Part shown: positions 43,933 to 51,806 of the stretch, in pieces
How the letters are laid out: every line of letters begins with the position of its first letter
How positions within the stretch are numbered: position 1 is the stretch's first letter
Source of the DNA: Streptomyces sp. NBC_00775
GTDB lineage: Bacteria > Actinomycetota > Actinomycetes > Streptomycetales > Streptomycetaceae
Assembly: GCF_036347135.1 (NCBI RefSeq)
Contig: NZ_CP108938.1
Coordinates: 10,292,001 to 10,356,000 of the forward strand
DNA length: 64,000 nucleotides
Direction of reading: 5' to 3'
Made by a program: the position numbers and the translations under genes
The notes under the pieces: generated by a model
The model's input: the letters and a program-made list of their open reading frames with translations, nothing else
What the model was told of the DNA's origin: nothing
The model's database searches: none

Positions 43933-43960
43933 ACAACACCGACCAAGGGGAGGGAAAGAC

Positions 43961-44779
43961 ATGACCACCCGTCATGTGACCGTCGGCGTGGACGGTTCGC
44001 TCATCGCCGTACGGGCATTGGACCGGGCCGCCGAGGAAGCGGTGCTGCGTGGCGCCCTGCTGGCCATCGTGTACGCCGTGCCCGACCTCGACGAGGCCGG
44101 CCCGGTACTGGCGTCCGCGGCTGCCCGGGTACGCGAGCGGCATCCCGGCCTGCCCGTCACGACCTCCGCCTTCGAGGGCGGACCGCTCCAGGCGCTGGCT
44201 CAGCACGGTCGGGACGCTGAGCTCACCGTGGTCGGTACGCGAGGGCTCGGCGGTATCGGTGGCTTACTGTTCGGCTCGGTGAGCCTGCGGCTGGCCGGGC
44301 ACGCGCGCGGTCCGCTGCTCGTCGTCAGGGGGAACCACCAATCCGCCGGGCGCGGCGAGGTGTTGCTCGGCCTGGAAGGCGACGCCGACGCGGATGCCGC
44401 GGCGTTCGCCTTCGCGGAGGCGGAGCGCCGCGGGGTCCGGCTGCGTGTGCTGCACTCCGCGGCCCATCGGCGCCGGACGCCGGCACCCCGGGCCCCCGTC
44501 CCCGCGGATCGGGCGCGGGACGGTGCTGTTGTGCGCGTACTGACCGAACAGGCTGTACCGCGCCGTGCGGTTGCCGGGCTACGGCAGCGCGATCCCCAGG
44601 TCGAGGTGGCGGTCCGCACGGTCGACTTCGGCAGGGTTCACTCGCTGCTGGAGGCGACCCGCGAAGCCGCCGTCGTGGTCGTCGGTGCCCACGGCCCCTC
44701 CCACCGCATCGGCCCGCGACCGGGCCCGGTCATCGCCGCCCTGCTGCACCACTCCCACTGCCCGGTCGCGATCGTGTGA
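43961..44779 (+). CDS. two-domain universal stress protein
   Basis: This 272-residue protein has tandem USP domains (about 1-125, with VVGTRGLGGIGGLLFGSVSL, and 130-272, with VVGAHGPSHRIGPRPGPVIA). It follows PPDK by 28 bp with AGGGGAGGG upstream, so it belongs to the same operon. The first domain is shorter than in the neighbours and the second ATP motif is altered (GxxxxRIG), so nucleotide binding in that half is doubtful. Confidence 0.9.
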   Translation: MTTRHVTVGVDGSLIAVRALDRAAEEAVLRGALLAIVYAVPDLDEAGPVLASAAARVRERHPGLPVTTSAFEGGPLQALAQHGRDAELTVVGTRGLGGIGGLLFGSVSLRLAGHARGPLLVVRGNHQSAGRGEVLLGLEGDADADAAAFAFAEAERRGVRLRVLHSAAHRRRTPAPRAPVPADRARDGAVVRVLTEQAVPRRAVAGLRQRDPQVEVAVRTVDFGRVHSLLEATREAAVVVVGAHGPSHRIGPRPGPVIAALLHHSHCPVAIV

Positions 44780-44814
44780 ACGGACCCTCGCGGGAGAACG
44801 GGACACGTGCCGGA

Positions 44815-44850
44815 TGGGCCGGTCGGTCCCGGGCCGGGACCTGTGGCCCC
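44815..44850. promoter_or_regulatory. two DevR/OsdR-like boxes
   Basis: TGGGCCGGTCGGTCCC (44815-44830) and CGGGACCTGTGGCCCC (44835-44850) both match exactly. Their 20-bp centre spacing is the same as in the pair at 29904-29939. They lie 58-93 bp before the USP gene at 44908. Confidence 0.75.
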
Positions 44851-44907
44851 TCCTGACGTGGGCCTGCCACCCGGAGACTGAGTCGCATCCCCTGAGGAGG
44901 TCCGCAC

Positions 44908-45789
44908 ATGTCCCGCAACGTCACCGTCGGTCTGGACGGTTCGCCTGAGAGTCTCGCAGCCGCCGACTGGGCCGCCCACGAGGCGCTGCTGCGCGAGGTG
45001 CCCCTGCGCCTCGTGCACGCCTGGCAGTGGCAGCCCTACACGTACTCCCCGCTGGCGGGCGCCTCCGTGCCGCCGGTGGACGACTCGCAGATCGAGTGGG
45101 CCGAGCGCCTGCCGCGGGAGACCGCGGCCCGGCTCGCCGAGCGCCATCCCAGCCTGCGCATCACCGCCGAGCGGATCCCGGAACAACCCGTCACCACCCT
45201 GCTGGCTGCCGCGGAGGAGGCCGATCTTCTGGTGCTCGGGTCCCGGGGCCTGGGCGGAGTCACCGGGTTCCTCGTCGGCTCCGTGGCACTCGCCGTCGTG
45301 GCCAGGACCCAGCGGCCGGTCGTCCTCGTACGAGCCGGTGAAGGCGCCGAAGACGACCACCTGAGCGATGAAGTCGTGCTCGGCCTCGACATGGACCATC
45401 CGGACGGTTCCCTGATCGGTTTCGCATTCGAAGCCGCCTCCCGGCACGGGCGGAAGCTCCGCGTTGTCCACGGATGGAGCCTGCCGTCCTCCTACGGTTA
45501 CGGCGGCGCCTTCGACGTCGACCTCAACGAGGAACTGCGCGCGCAGTTGCGGCACAACATGATCGAGGTGCTGCGGCCATGGCGGGAGAAGTTCCCCGGC
45601 GTCGAGGTGAACGAGCAGGTGGTGATCGGCAACGCGAGCTCCCACCTGATCGACGCCTCCCGCAACGCGGCGCTGGTCGTGGTCGGGCGTCGCAACCGTC
45701 GTACGCCGGTGGGCCCGCACATCGGACCGGTGACGCAAGCGGTGCTGCACCATGCCGCCGCACCGGTGGCCGTGGTCCCGCACGACTGA
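44908..45789 (+). CDS. two-domain universal stress protein
   Basis: This 293-residue protein has tandem USP domains. The first (about 1-145) opens VTVGLDGSPESLAAADWAAH and has LGSRGLGGVTGFLVGSVALA; the second (about 150-293) has VVGRRNRRTPVGPHIGPVTQ. It is the closest relative here of the USP at 40371. TGAGGAGG lies before ATG 44908. Two exact DevR-like boxes precede it. Confidence 0.93.
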   Translation: MSRNVTVGLDGSPESLAAADWAAHEALLREVPLRLVHAWQWQPYTYSPLAGASVPPVDDSQIEWAERLPRETAARLAERHPSLRITAERIPEQPVTTLLAAAEEADLLVLGSRGLGGVTGFLVGSVALAVVARTQRPVVLVRAGEGAEDDHLSDEVVLGLDMDHPDGSLIGFAFEAASRHGRKLRVVHGWSLPSSYGYGGAFDVDLNEELRAQLRHNMIEVLRPWREKFPGVEVNEQVVIGNASSHLIDASRNAALVVVGRRNRRTPVGPHIGPVTQAVLHHAAAPVAVVPHD

Positions 45790-45916
45790 CCGAGCGCACG
45801 GCGGCGGGCGACGACGCCCTGTACTCGGCGGCGGCCGGTCTCGCTCCGGCGGACGTCACCGCCGGCTGGACCCGCGTCTGCGCACGCGCCGCCGCCCGCA
45901 TCGTCGGAGCGGAGGT

Positions 45917-45944
45917 GACGAGCACGAGCCGACGAGCACGAGCC
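45917..45944. repeat. 14-bp tandem duplication
   Basis: GACGAGCACGAGCC occurs twice head to tail (45917-45930, 45931-45944), followed by GAC. It lies in the non-coding gap after the USP gene and looks like a local slippage event. Confidence 0.8.
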
Positions 45945-45953
45945 GACGGGCAC

Positions 45954-46017
45954 TGAACGCCGCGTGCCTCGGCCACGTCACGGAGGGTGTCGTGGACGTC
46001 GAGTTCCCACTCTCAGG
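45954..46017 (+). pseudogene. BON-domain tail fragment
   Basis: A + strand frame reads LNAACLGHVTEGVVDVEFPL, then SG, like the end of the CBS-BON protein at 38914 (AVEGVVDVEFELTG). It has no start or upstream domain. The overlap with the end of the convergent Acg-type gene is slight. It seems to be the last scrap of a lost CBS-BON gene. Confidence 0.35.
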
Positions 46018-47005
46018 GCTGGATGTCGAGTATCTCCGGTACCGGGCGGCGTGGTGTGTCGGGGCCCTTGGGCCCGTAGCCGAGGCGAAGCACCATCTGT
46101 ACATGGCCGGTGCCCGACATCGGGTCCCGCAGCGGCCAGCGCAGGTCCGGCCACTCCAGGGCCTGGGTGACGAACGAGCTGGACAGGCCTTCGAGGGTGG
46201 CGCGCAGCAGCACGTGCTGCATGGCCTGACCGGCGTGCAGCCAGTCCTCCAGGCGGTCGCGAGATGTGCTGAGGAGGGCGAGTTGAGGGGAGCGTTCGAA
46301 CGCTGTCGCGGTGCGGCCGGCCACTGACCTGGTGCCCGCGAAGTCGCGTACCGGAGCCTTGCCGCCGAGCTTGTGTGGCCCGAAGGCGTACTCCGGGACC
46401 CCGTCGGGCGTCGAGGGCACCGATGGGTCGCCGGTACGGGTCCAGGTGGCGAGGTCCTCGTCGCTGCCCGGGTCGGTCCGATTGCGTGCCTCGGCCTCCT
46501 CGACGAGCTCCAGCACCTGCTGCAGATGCCATGCGGTGGCGAAGGACAGCGACGCCCCCTCCAGACGGGCGGCGTCGCTCAGCGCCGTCCGTACGGCCTC
46601 GGGTATCTCCGTCTCCTCGAACGGGAAACGACTGCTGTGCCGCTGGTGAATCGCCGGATACAGCGTGGCAAGGTCGCTCTCGCCGCTGCCGAACCCGGTC
46701 AGTTGTACGGTCGCGAGCAGGCTGGGGTCGGCGAGGTCGGGCAGCAGCCGGGTCGCCGGGTACCAGCCCCCGTGGGCCACCGCGACCCGCAGGTTGAGCA
46801 GGGCGGCGCCGCAGCCGAGGTGGAGGGCACGGGTGTCGGGGTCGGAGTGGGGCATGGCTCGGCCGAGATCGGCGCGCACATGGAACGTGCGGCTGTTCTG
46901 AAAGTAGCGGAAGCGCCATGGCTGCGCGTTGTGCATCGACGGCGCGGCCGTGGCGTCGTTGACCAGGGTCGCCACACGCTCCGGGGAGAGTGCTCGTTGG
47001 CTCAC
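46013..47005 (-). CDS. Acg-family FMN-binding nitroreductase-like protein (2 of 2)
   Basis: This 330-residue paralogue of the protein at 27666-28703 has the same blocks: DATAAPSMHNAQPWRFRYFQ, AIHQRHSSRFPFEE, and HVQMVLRLGYGPKGPDTPRR at the end. The start is GTG 47005 behind GGGAGG. It would bind FMN in the cytosol; whether it reduces a substrate or stores flavin is unknown. Unlike its paralogue it has no clear island box directly upstream. Confidence 0.92.
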   Translation of the reverse strand: MSQRALSPERVATLVNDATAAPSMHNAQPWRFRYFQNSRTFHVRADLGRAMPHSDPDTRALHLGCGAALLNLRVAVAHGGWYPATRLLPDLADPSLLATVQLTGFGSGESDLATLYPAIHQRHSSRFPFEETEIPEAVRTALSDAARLEGASLSFATAWHLQQVLELVEEAEARNRTDPGSDEDLATWTRTGDPSVPSTPDGVPEYAFGPHKLGGKAPVRDFAGTRSVAGRTATAFERSPQLALLSTSRDRLEDWLHAGQAMQHVLLRATLEGLSSSFVTQALEWPDLRWPLRDPMSGTGHVQMVLRLGYGPKGPDTPRRPVPEILDIQP

Positions 47006-47103
47006 CGCTGCCTCCCTTCAGAAGTCGGCGAGCCCTTGGACGGGGCCCGCTCCTCGGATGTCGCGGGATCCTCGCGGTGGAATGCCTGTCGGGAGAAGCG
47101 CGG

Positions 47104-48045
47104 TCAGTGCCCGCTGTCATCGGCCGGACTGATGCGACGCCCCGTGAGCTGGGTGGGCCTGATCGACACCCACAGCTCACGTTCGCCCCCCGCCCATGGC
47201 TTGCTGTGGGCGCGATCGGCCAGCCTTCGCACCGCGTCGGGCTCGGTGACCGCCCGGGCGGGGCCGACGGCCAGCACACTCCAGCCCTGGCTCATGGCCT
47301 CGTCCACATGGTCGACCTCGAAGGCGACTTCCGTTCCGACGGCCTCCGCCGGGGCCGAGTTCGGCGCGGTCCGGAAGACGATCGCGTTGTCGACGACCTC
47401 GTAGTTCACCGGAACGACCGCCGGACCGTCAGGGGTCGACACCGCGACGCGCCCCAGGCCGTGCGTGGAGAGGTGGGCGCGACATTCCTCCGTGCCGAGG
47501 TCCCGCAGCTGGGGATCGAGGAGTGCCTGGCCCTGGCCTGGCGGGAGATCGATTCCGCCCCCGCGCAGGGCGGCGACGGAGGTGCCCAGCGCGGCGGCCA
47601 GTCTGATGAGAGTCGCCAGGCTCGGGTCGGCCGACCGCTCTTCGAGGTAGGCCAGGTACTGGGGCGCCATCTTGGCGCGCCGGGCTGTCTCCGCCTGGGT
47701 CAGCCCCTGGCGCCGGCGTGCGGCGGCCATGCGTCGGCCGATGTCACCGGCGTGGGACGCCCCGTCCGACGGGGGCGTGCCGGCCCCGGCATCCGTCTGC
47801 TGCCGTGCCTCGTCCGTGCTCGGCGGGGAAACCGGGGCGGGGCTTTCTCGTGGCCCGTGTTCGAGGTGATGGACGTGCGCGTCGGGCCCGGGGAACACCA
47901 GCGTCACCTCGTCCGTATCCGACCAGTGCACGTCGTAGGGAGGGGTTCCGTCCTCGTGGTGGAGTCCGACAATCTCGCCGTCGCGCCTGGTGACGCCGGT
48001 GGCCGGGCTTTCGACAACGAGCTGGTCGCCGAGGTGAGCTCGCAT
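47104..48045 (-). CDS. DUF1918-XRE-PNPOx fusion protein
   Basis: This 313-residue protein joins three modules: an N-terminal DUF1918 beta-barrel (about 1-58, MRAHLGDQLVVESPATGVTR), an XRE-type helix-turn-helix (about 98-155, RRRQGLTQAETARRAKMAPQ) and a C-terminal pyridoxamine-5'-phosphate-oxidase-like split barrel (about 175-305, VAFEVDHVDEAMSQGWSVLA). Each module is known alone; together they suggest a DNA-binding protein that reads a flavin, haem or F420-type ligand. AAGGAG precedes ATG 48045. DevR-like boxes lie upstream. A decayed relative without DUF1918 is at 50913-51596. Confidence 0.9.
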   Translation of the reverse strand: MRAHLGDQLVVESPATGVTRRDGEIVGLHHEDGTPPYDVHWSDTDEVTLVFPGPDAHVHHLEHGPRESPAPVSPPSTDEARQQTDAGAGTPPSDGASHAGDIGRRMAAARRRQGLTQAETARRAKMAPQYLAYLEERSADPSLATLIRLAAALGTSVAALRGGGIDLPPGQGQALLDPQLRDLGTEECRAHLSTHGLGRVAVSTPDGPAVVPVNYEVVDNAIVFRTAPNSAPAEAVGTEVAFEVDHVDEAMSQGWSVLAVGPARAVTEPDAVRRLADRAHSKPWAGGERELWVSIRPTQLTGRRISPADDSGH

Positions 48046-48108
48046 GATCGCCGCTCCTTCCTCAGAATGGTGCTGTACCCAACGTGCCACGCGCAGAGCG
48101 CCGCCGCA

Positions 48109-48165
48109 TGGCCCGGGCGGCCCCACCAGGAGTGCCGAACGGACCGTTCTCCGGCCGACCGGCCC
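48109..48165. promoter_or_regulatory. DevR/OsdR-like boxes
   Basis: TGGCCCGGGCGGCCCC (48109-48124, one mismatch) and GGCCGACCGGCCC (48153-48165, two mismatches in the full 16-mer) lie 64-120 bp before the fusion-protein gene read leftwards. Confidence 0.55.
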
Positions 48166-48186
48166 GTCAGCAGATGCCGCGGGTGC

Positions 48187-48423
48187 CTGCGGCGCGACGA
48201 CGCCATCCGCGAGGAGATCACCGGGGACATGCTGCGGCGGACGTTGGGCCCTGCGCAGGTGACGGTCGAGGCGCGTGAGGGGCAGGGGATTTTGGGCGGA
48301 TCCGTCGAGGTCAAGGGCTTGATCTCCGTGATCGAGCGGCTGCGCCGGAGCGTTGACGGCGTCGCCTTGGTCTCTGAGCACAGCGCCTACCGAATCGACG
48401 GCTCCCGCACCCCGGCACATGAG
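48187..48423 (+). pseudogene. 5'-truncated CBS-BON gene
   Basis: The + strand frame from about 48187 reads RRDDAIREEITGDMLRRTLG, then SVEVKGLISVIERLRRSVDG and VSEHSAYRIDG, matching the second half of the CBS-BON protein at 26753-27454 (RGDSAIREEISGNVLVRTLG ... VERKSLIPVAVRLCQGVDG). Both CBS motifs are missing and no start codon fits. The frame stays open to 48591 without further likeness. Confidence 0.7.
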
Positions 48424-48505
48424 ATCGGGGGTGGATGTCCGATGTCGCCAGGTTCTGGGCGTGCGCGTGGCCAGAGTCGATGTGAGGCTGCCGCGCAGGC
48501 GTCCG

Positions 48506-48796
48506 TCACATGGGCCATCCGGCCACCTGGCGAAGGCTTCGTCCAGTGGCGGGCGTGGCCAGGCCCTCGATGTCGCGCTCGGCGGTGTTGACCAATTGCT
48601 GGGCGAGATCGTGCATGGCCCTGCCCGCCGCGAGTTCGTCACCGATCTCGGGCACATCGGCGTCCGCGGGGTTGCAGTGCGCGGCCCCGTGGCCGGTGAG
48701 GGTCGTGGTTCCGGTGTTCACCACTACACGTGCCTTGGTCGTCCCTCCGTCCTCGGAGAGGTAGAGGCGAACCTTCCACTCCACCGTATGCAGCAT
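48506..48796 (-). CDS. DUF1876 protein
   Basis: This 96-residue protein has the DUF1876 pattern: VEWKVRLYLSEDGGTTKARV, GHGAAHCNPADADVPEIGDEL and a C-terminal helix with LAQQLVNTAERDI. The fold is thought to be like double-stranded-RNA-binding domains, and the family is common in actinomycetes and often stress-induced. AGGAG lies 7 nt before ATG 48796. It follows the Rv1733c-type gene on the same strand and is probably cotranscribed with it. Confidence 0.88.
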   Translation of the reverse strand: MLHTVEWKVRLYLSEDGGTTKARVVVNTGTTTLTGHGAAHCNPADADVPEIGDELAAGRAMHDLAQQLVNTAERDIEGLATPATGRSLRQVAGWPM

Positions 48797-48832
48797 CACT
48801 TTCTCCTCACCTTCGTACGGACCGGTGACACC

Positions 48833-49417
48833 TCACGTGGCCTTGCGCCGCCACCGCGGTCCGACCTGATCCCACTCTCGCCCCCACTGGTCGTAGCGCC
48901 GCTGGTCGAGCCGCCACTGTGCGAGGCGCCCGGCGGCGAGAGCCAGGCCACCGAAGGCAAGTGCGGCTCCGGCTCCGAGCACGGCCGCCTCGACGGCGGC
49001 CGACGAGGCGGATGTCGGCGCCGTGGTGAGCTGCTCCTTGCTGTTCAGCCAGACAACGACCTTCGATCCCGTCTGATGCCCGGTGTTCACGAGGGCCCGG
49101 CCGGTGTGCTTGGAGCCGTCCGTCGCCGTCCAGCGGACCGTCGCCCGGACCTGGTTGTAGGGCGTGTCCGCCCCGACCGCCGTGGTCCGGGCCGTGCTCT
49201 CGACGAGGACGGCCTGGACCGGGTGCCGCTCGCTGCGAAGCCGCGCGAAGGACCCGTCGGCGGCATGGGCGGTCAGCATGCCGGCCAGGGTGCCGCCGAT
49301 CGCGATGACCGCCCAGACGGCCAGCACGATCCAGGCCTCGACGACATCGTCGTGTCGTCGCAGGGGATTGCTGCGCCACCGCCACAGCAGTTGCCTCACA
49401 CGCTTGGTGCCGCGCAT
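48833..49417 (-). CDS. Rv1733c-family membrane protein
   Basis: This 194-residue protein has a basic N-terminus (LLWRWRSNPLRRHDDVVEAW), a first membrane helix (about 28-50), an extracellular domain with VRATVRWTATDGSKHTGRAL and SKVVVWLNSKEQL, and a second helix (about 140-162). This is the arrangement of mycobacterial Rv1733c, a DosR-induced membrane protein and known T-cell antigen. Function is unknown. Its position beside DUF1876 and behind DevR-like boxes supports dormancy-type control. A stub of another copy is at 28931. Confidence 0.92.
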   Translation of the reverse strand: MRGTKRVRQLLWRWRSNPLRRHDDVVEAWIVLAVWAVIAIGGTLAGMLTAHAADGSFARLRSERHPVQAVLVESTARTTAVGADTPYNQVRATVRWTATDGSKHTGRALVNTGHQTGSKVVVWLNSKEQLTTAPTSASSAAVEAAVLGAGAALAFGGLALAAGRLAQWRLDQRRYDQWGREWDQVGPRWRRKAT

Positions 49418-49778
49418 CTGACTGCACCTCCTCGTCGTCCCGTCGTAGACAGGACGGTGGCAGCGGGGACCGCACGAGGGCAGGGGCCGTCCGGGCGGCT
49501 TCGTGGGGCCGTCCGGTGCTCCCCGGCGTCCGGCGGCGAGCCGTTCGGCCCTTGTCCGCGAGGAAGGACGACGCCGTGCTCGTATGCGAGGCCGTCGGTC
49601 GGCCCGAACGGCCCTGCCCGGTCCCTCTACGGGGGACCGACCGGCCCAAGCGGACAGCGGGTGTCACGCTCAGGCTGGACATACAAGGTCAATCCACGCG
49701 TGAGGAGGCCGTCGAAGGGCGCTCACATGCCGTCGCCCCCCCGCCACAGGCATCCGCCAGGTCCAGAAAGGAATCGTC
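49418..49778. promoter_or_regulatory. divergent region with several DevR/OsdR-like boxes
   Basis: No gene is seen in these 361 bases. GGGGCCGTCCGGGC (49483-49496) and GGGGCCGTCCGGTGC (49505-49519) lie 65-100 bp before the Rv1733c-type gene. GGCCCGAACGGCCC (49601-49614) and GGGGACCGACCGGCCC (49632-49647) lie 130-180 bp before the alcohol dehydrogenase. All are imperfect but clearly the same motif family. Confidence 0.6.
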
Positions 49779-50849
49779 ATGAAAGCACTCGTGTTCCACG
49801 GTCCCGGAGAGTCCGCGTGGGAGGACGTGGCGGATCCCGGTATCCAGGATGCCACCGACGCGGTCGTCCGTGTCGACGCCGTCACGATCTGCGGTACCGA
49901 TCTGCACATCCTCAAGGGCGATGTCCCGGAGGTACGCCCCGGCACGGTGCTCGGACACGAAGCCGTCGGGGAGATCGTCGACGTGGGCGGCGACGTCCGC
50001 ACGGTCCGCCCCGGTGACCGTGTCCTGGTCTCGTGCATCACGGCGTGCGGCCGCTGCCGATACTGCCGGGAAAGCATGTATGGGCAGTGCCGCGGTGGCG
50101 GGGGCTGGATCCTCGGCCACTCGATTGACGGCACGCAGGCCGAGTACGTCCGCGTACCGCATGCGGATCTGTCGACGCATCTGCTGCCGGGTGCCGTGGA
50201 CAGCAAGGACGCCGTGCTGCTGGCCGACATCTTCCCCACCGCCTACGAGGTGGGCGTGCTGAACGGGCGGGTACGGCCCGCGGACACCGTCGTCGTGGTC
50301 GGAGCCGGGCCGATCGGGCTCGCCGCGATCGCCACGGCACGGCTCTACAGCCCTGGGAAGATCATCGCCGTGGACCTGGCCCCGGCCCGGCTGGACGCCG
50401 CCAAGCGCCTCGGTGCCGACGCGGTGGCCACGGCGGGGGACGAGGCGGAGCAGCTGGTCGCCGACCTCACCGAGGGCCTGGGGGCCGATGTGGTCATCGA
50501 GGCGGTGGGGGTGCCGGCGAGCTTCGAGGCGTGTACCCGCATGGTGCGGCCCGGCGGGCACGTGGCCAACGTCGGCGTGCACGGCAAGCCCGTGACACTC
50601 CACCTCGAAGACCTGTGGATCAAGAGCGTGACGATCACCACCGGCCTGGTCGACACGTACTCCACGCCCACCCTGCTGCGTATGACGGCCGCCGGGCAAC
50701 TGCCCACGTCGTCCCTGGTCACCCACACCTTCCCGCTGGACGCGATGGAGGAGGCCTACGACGTCTTCTCACGGGCCGCCGACACCGGCGCGCTCAAGGT
50801 CGTCCTCGGCGCACCGCAGCACGACGCCCTGACGGTCAGGACGCCCTGA
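49779..50849 (+). CDS. zinc-dependent alcohol dehydrogenase
   Basis: This 356-residue medium-chain dehydrogenase has catalytic zinc ligands C38 (TICGTDLH) and H60-E61 (GHEAVGEIV), the four structural-zinc cysteines C90, C93, C96 and C104 (CGRCRYCRESMYGQC), and the NAD motif VVVGAGPIGLAAIATARLY. It would interconvert a primary or secondary alcohol and its carbonyl, most simply acetaldehyde to ethanol beside AdhE. GAAAGGA precedes ATG 49779. The mix of DevR-like boxes upstream suggests induction with the island. Confidence 0.95.
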   Translation: MKALVFHGPGESAWEDVADPGIQDATDAVVRVDAVTICGTDLHILKGDVPEVRPGTVLGHEAVGEIVDVGGDVRTVRPGDRVLVSCITACGRCRYCRESMYGQCRGGGGWILGHSIDGTQAEYVRVPHADLSTHLLPGAVDSKDAVLLADIFPTAYEVGVLNGRVRPADTVVVVGAGPIGLAAIATARLYSPGKIIAVDLAPARLDAAKRLGADAVATAGDEAEQLVADLTEGLGADVVIEAVGVPASFEACTRMVRPGGHVANVGVHGKPVTLHLEDLWIKSVTITTGLVDTYSTPTLLRMTAAGQLPTSSLVTHTFPLDAMEEAYDVFSRAADTGALKVVLGAPQHDALTVRTP

Positions 50850-50912
50850 CGATCAGGACATCCTGAGACAAGGAAGCGAAGGGCCACGTCGGAGCAGACA
50901 CCGTCGAACGCC

Positions 50913-51596
50913 GTGTCCGCCACCGCGGACAGCACACGGGGCGACATCGGGCGTCGCATCGCTCAGCGACGCGAGGAACTCGGACTGACCCGGGAGGAGG
51001 CGGCATTCCGGGCGGGCACGGCTCCCGGCTACGGCCATTATCTGGAGGAACTGTCCACCGCGATGCCCGGGACCGCCGTCCTCATCCGGCTGACGGACGC
51101 GTCGCAGACGAGCGTGGCGGCCCTGCGCGGAGGCGACGCCGATCTTCCTCCCGGTATCGGCCGGGCCGCCCGCCACCCTGAGCTGATCGAACTCACAGCT
51201 GTCGGGGCGCACGTCGCCTTCGAGGTCGACCACATCGACGAGGCGCTCAGCCAGGGCTGGAGCGTGCTCATACGCGGCTTCGCCCGGGCCGTGACGGACC
51301 CCGGCGCCGTGCAGCGATCGGCCGCGTCGTCCACACGCGCCACGCCCTGCCCGCCGTCCTGCCGGTCGACTTGTGCCTGGACACCGACTCCGCGGTACTG
51401 ATGTTGGAGTGTTGCGGTCACCTGCCACGCGACCGTGGTGACCGGTCCCGTCGAGAACGGCCGGCTCACCCGGTCCGGCCCGCGCTCCTGGGTGGCCTCG
51501 CCCGAGGAGGTCTTCATTCGTGTCGAGCCCGAGTTGGTGACCGGTCGTCAACTCGTCGGAGGCCACACGATGTACGGGGTGGACCTGTCCTCCTGA
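50913..51596 (+). pseudogene. composite XRE-PNPOx remnant
   Basis: From GTG 50913 the frame encodes an XRE helix-turn-helix (IGRRIAQRREELGLTREEAA) and then jumps, after PELIEL, to VGAHVAFEVDHIDEALSQGW, skipping about 45 residues present in the intact fusion protein at 47104. It then runs out of frame. Other frames hold pieces of a second pyridoxamine-oxidase-like domain: RHALPAVLPVDLCLDTDSAV and SWVASPEEVFIRVEPELVTG, ending at TGA 51594-51596. So a deletion, frameshifts and apparently two source genes are combined. A shortened XRE-containing protein of 162 residues could still be made. Confidence 0.65.
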
Positions 51597-51660
51597 CCAG
51601 ACCCGCGCCACGTCAACGGCCCTGTGCTTCGCATCCCCACCCACCGGGGAGGCGGAGCAC

Positions 51661-51698
51661 AGGGCCGTTCGGGACTCCCGAATGGGACCAATGGGCCC
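51661..51698. promoter_or_regulatory. two DevR/OsdR-like boxes before arcD
   Basis: AGGGCCGTTCGGGACT (51661-51676, imperfect) and TGGGACCAATGGGCCC (51683-51698, one mismatch) lie 108-146 bp before the antiporter gene that heads the arginine deiminase operon. Their centres are 22 bp apart. Confidence 0.6.
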
Positions 51699-51806
51699 GG
51701 CGGGGGTCGGGTGGCCACTGACCGCGATGACGGCCGCCGAGCAGGATCGTTCGCGGATCGAGTCATCCGCAGCCCGTCCCCAACGACCCGCGCAAGGAGC
51801 ACAGCC

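Noticed and set aside
41110..43968. Antisense frame of 952 codons opposite PPDK
   Set aside because: Shadow of PPDK; composition typical of complement translation.
45917..45944. Short repeats as a CRISPR array
   Set aside because: Only two head-to-tail 14-bp copies without spacers, and no cas genes.
45790..45953. Frame reading DDALYSAAAGLAPADVTAGW after the USP gene
   Set aside because: Looks protein-like but has no start and no family I can recognise; not enough to call.
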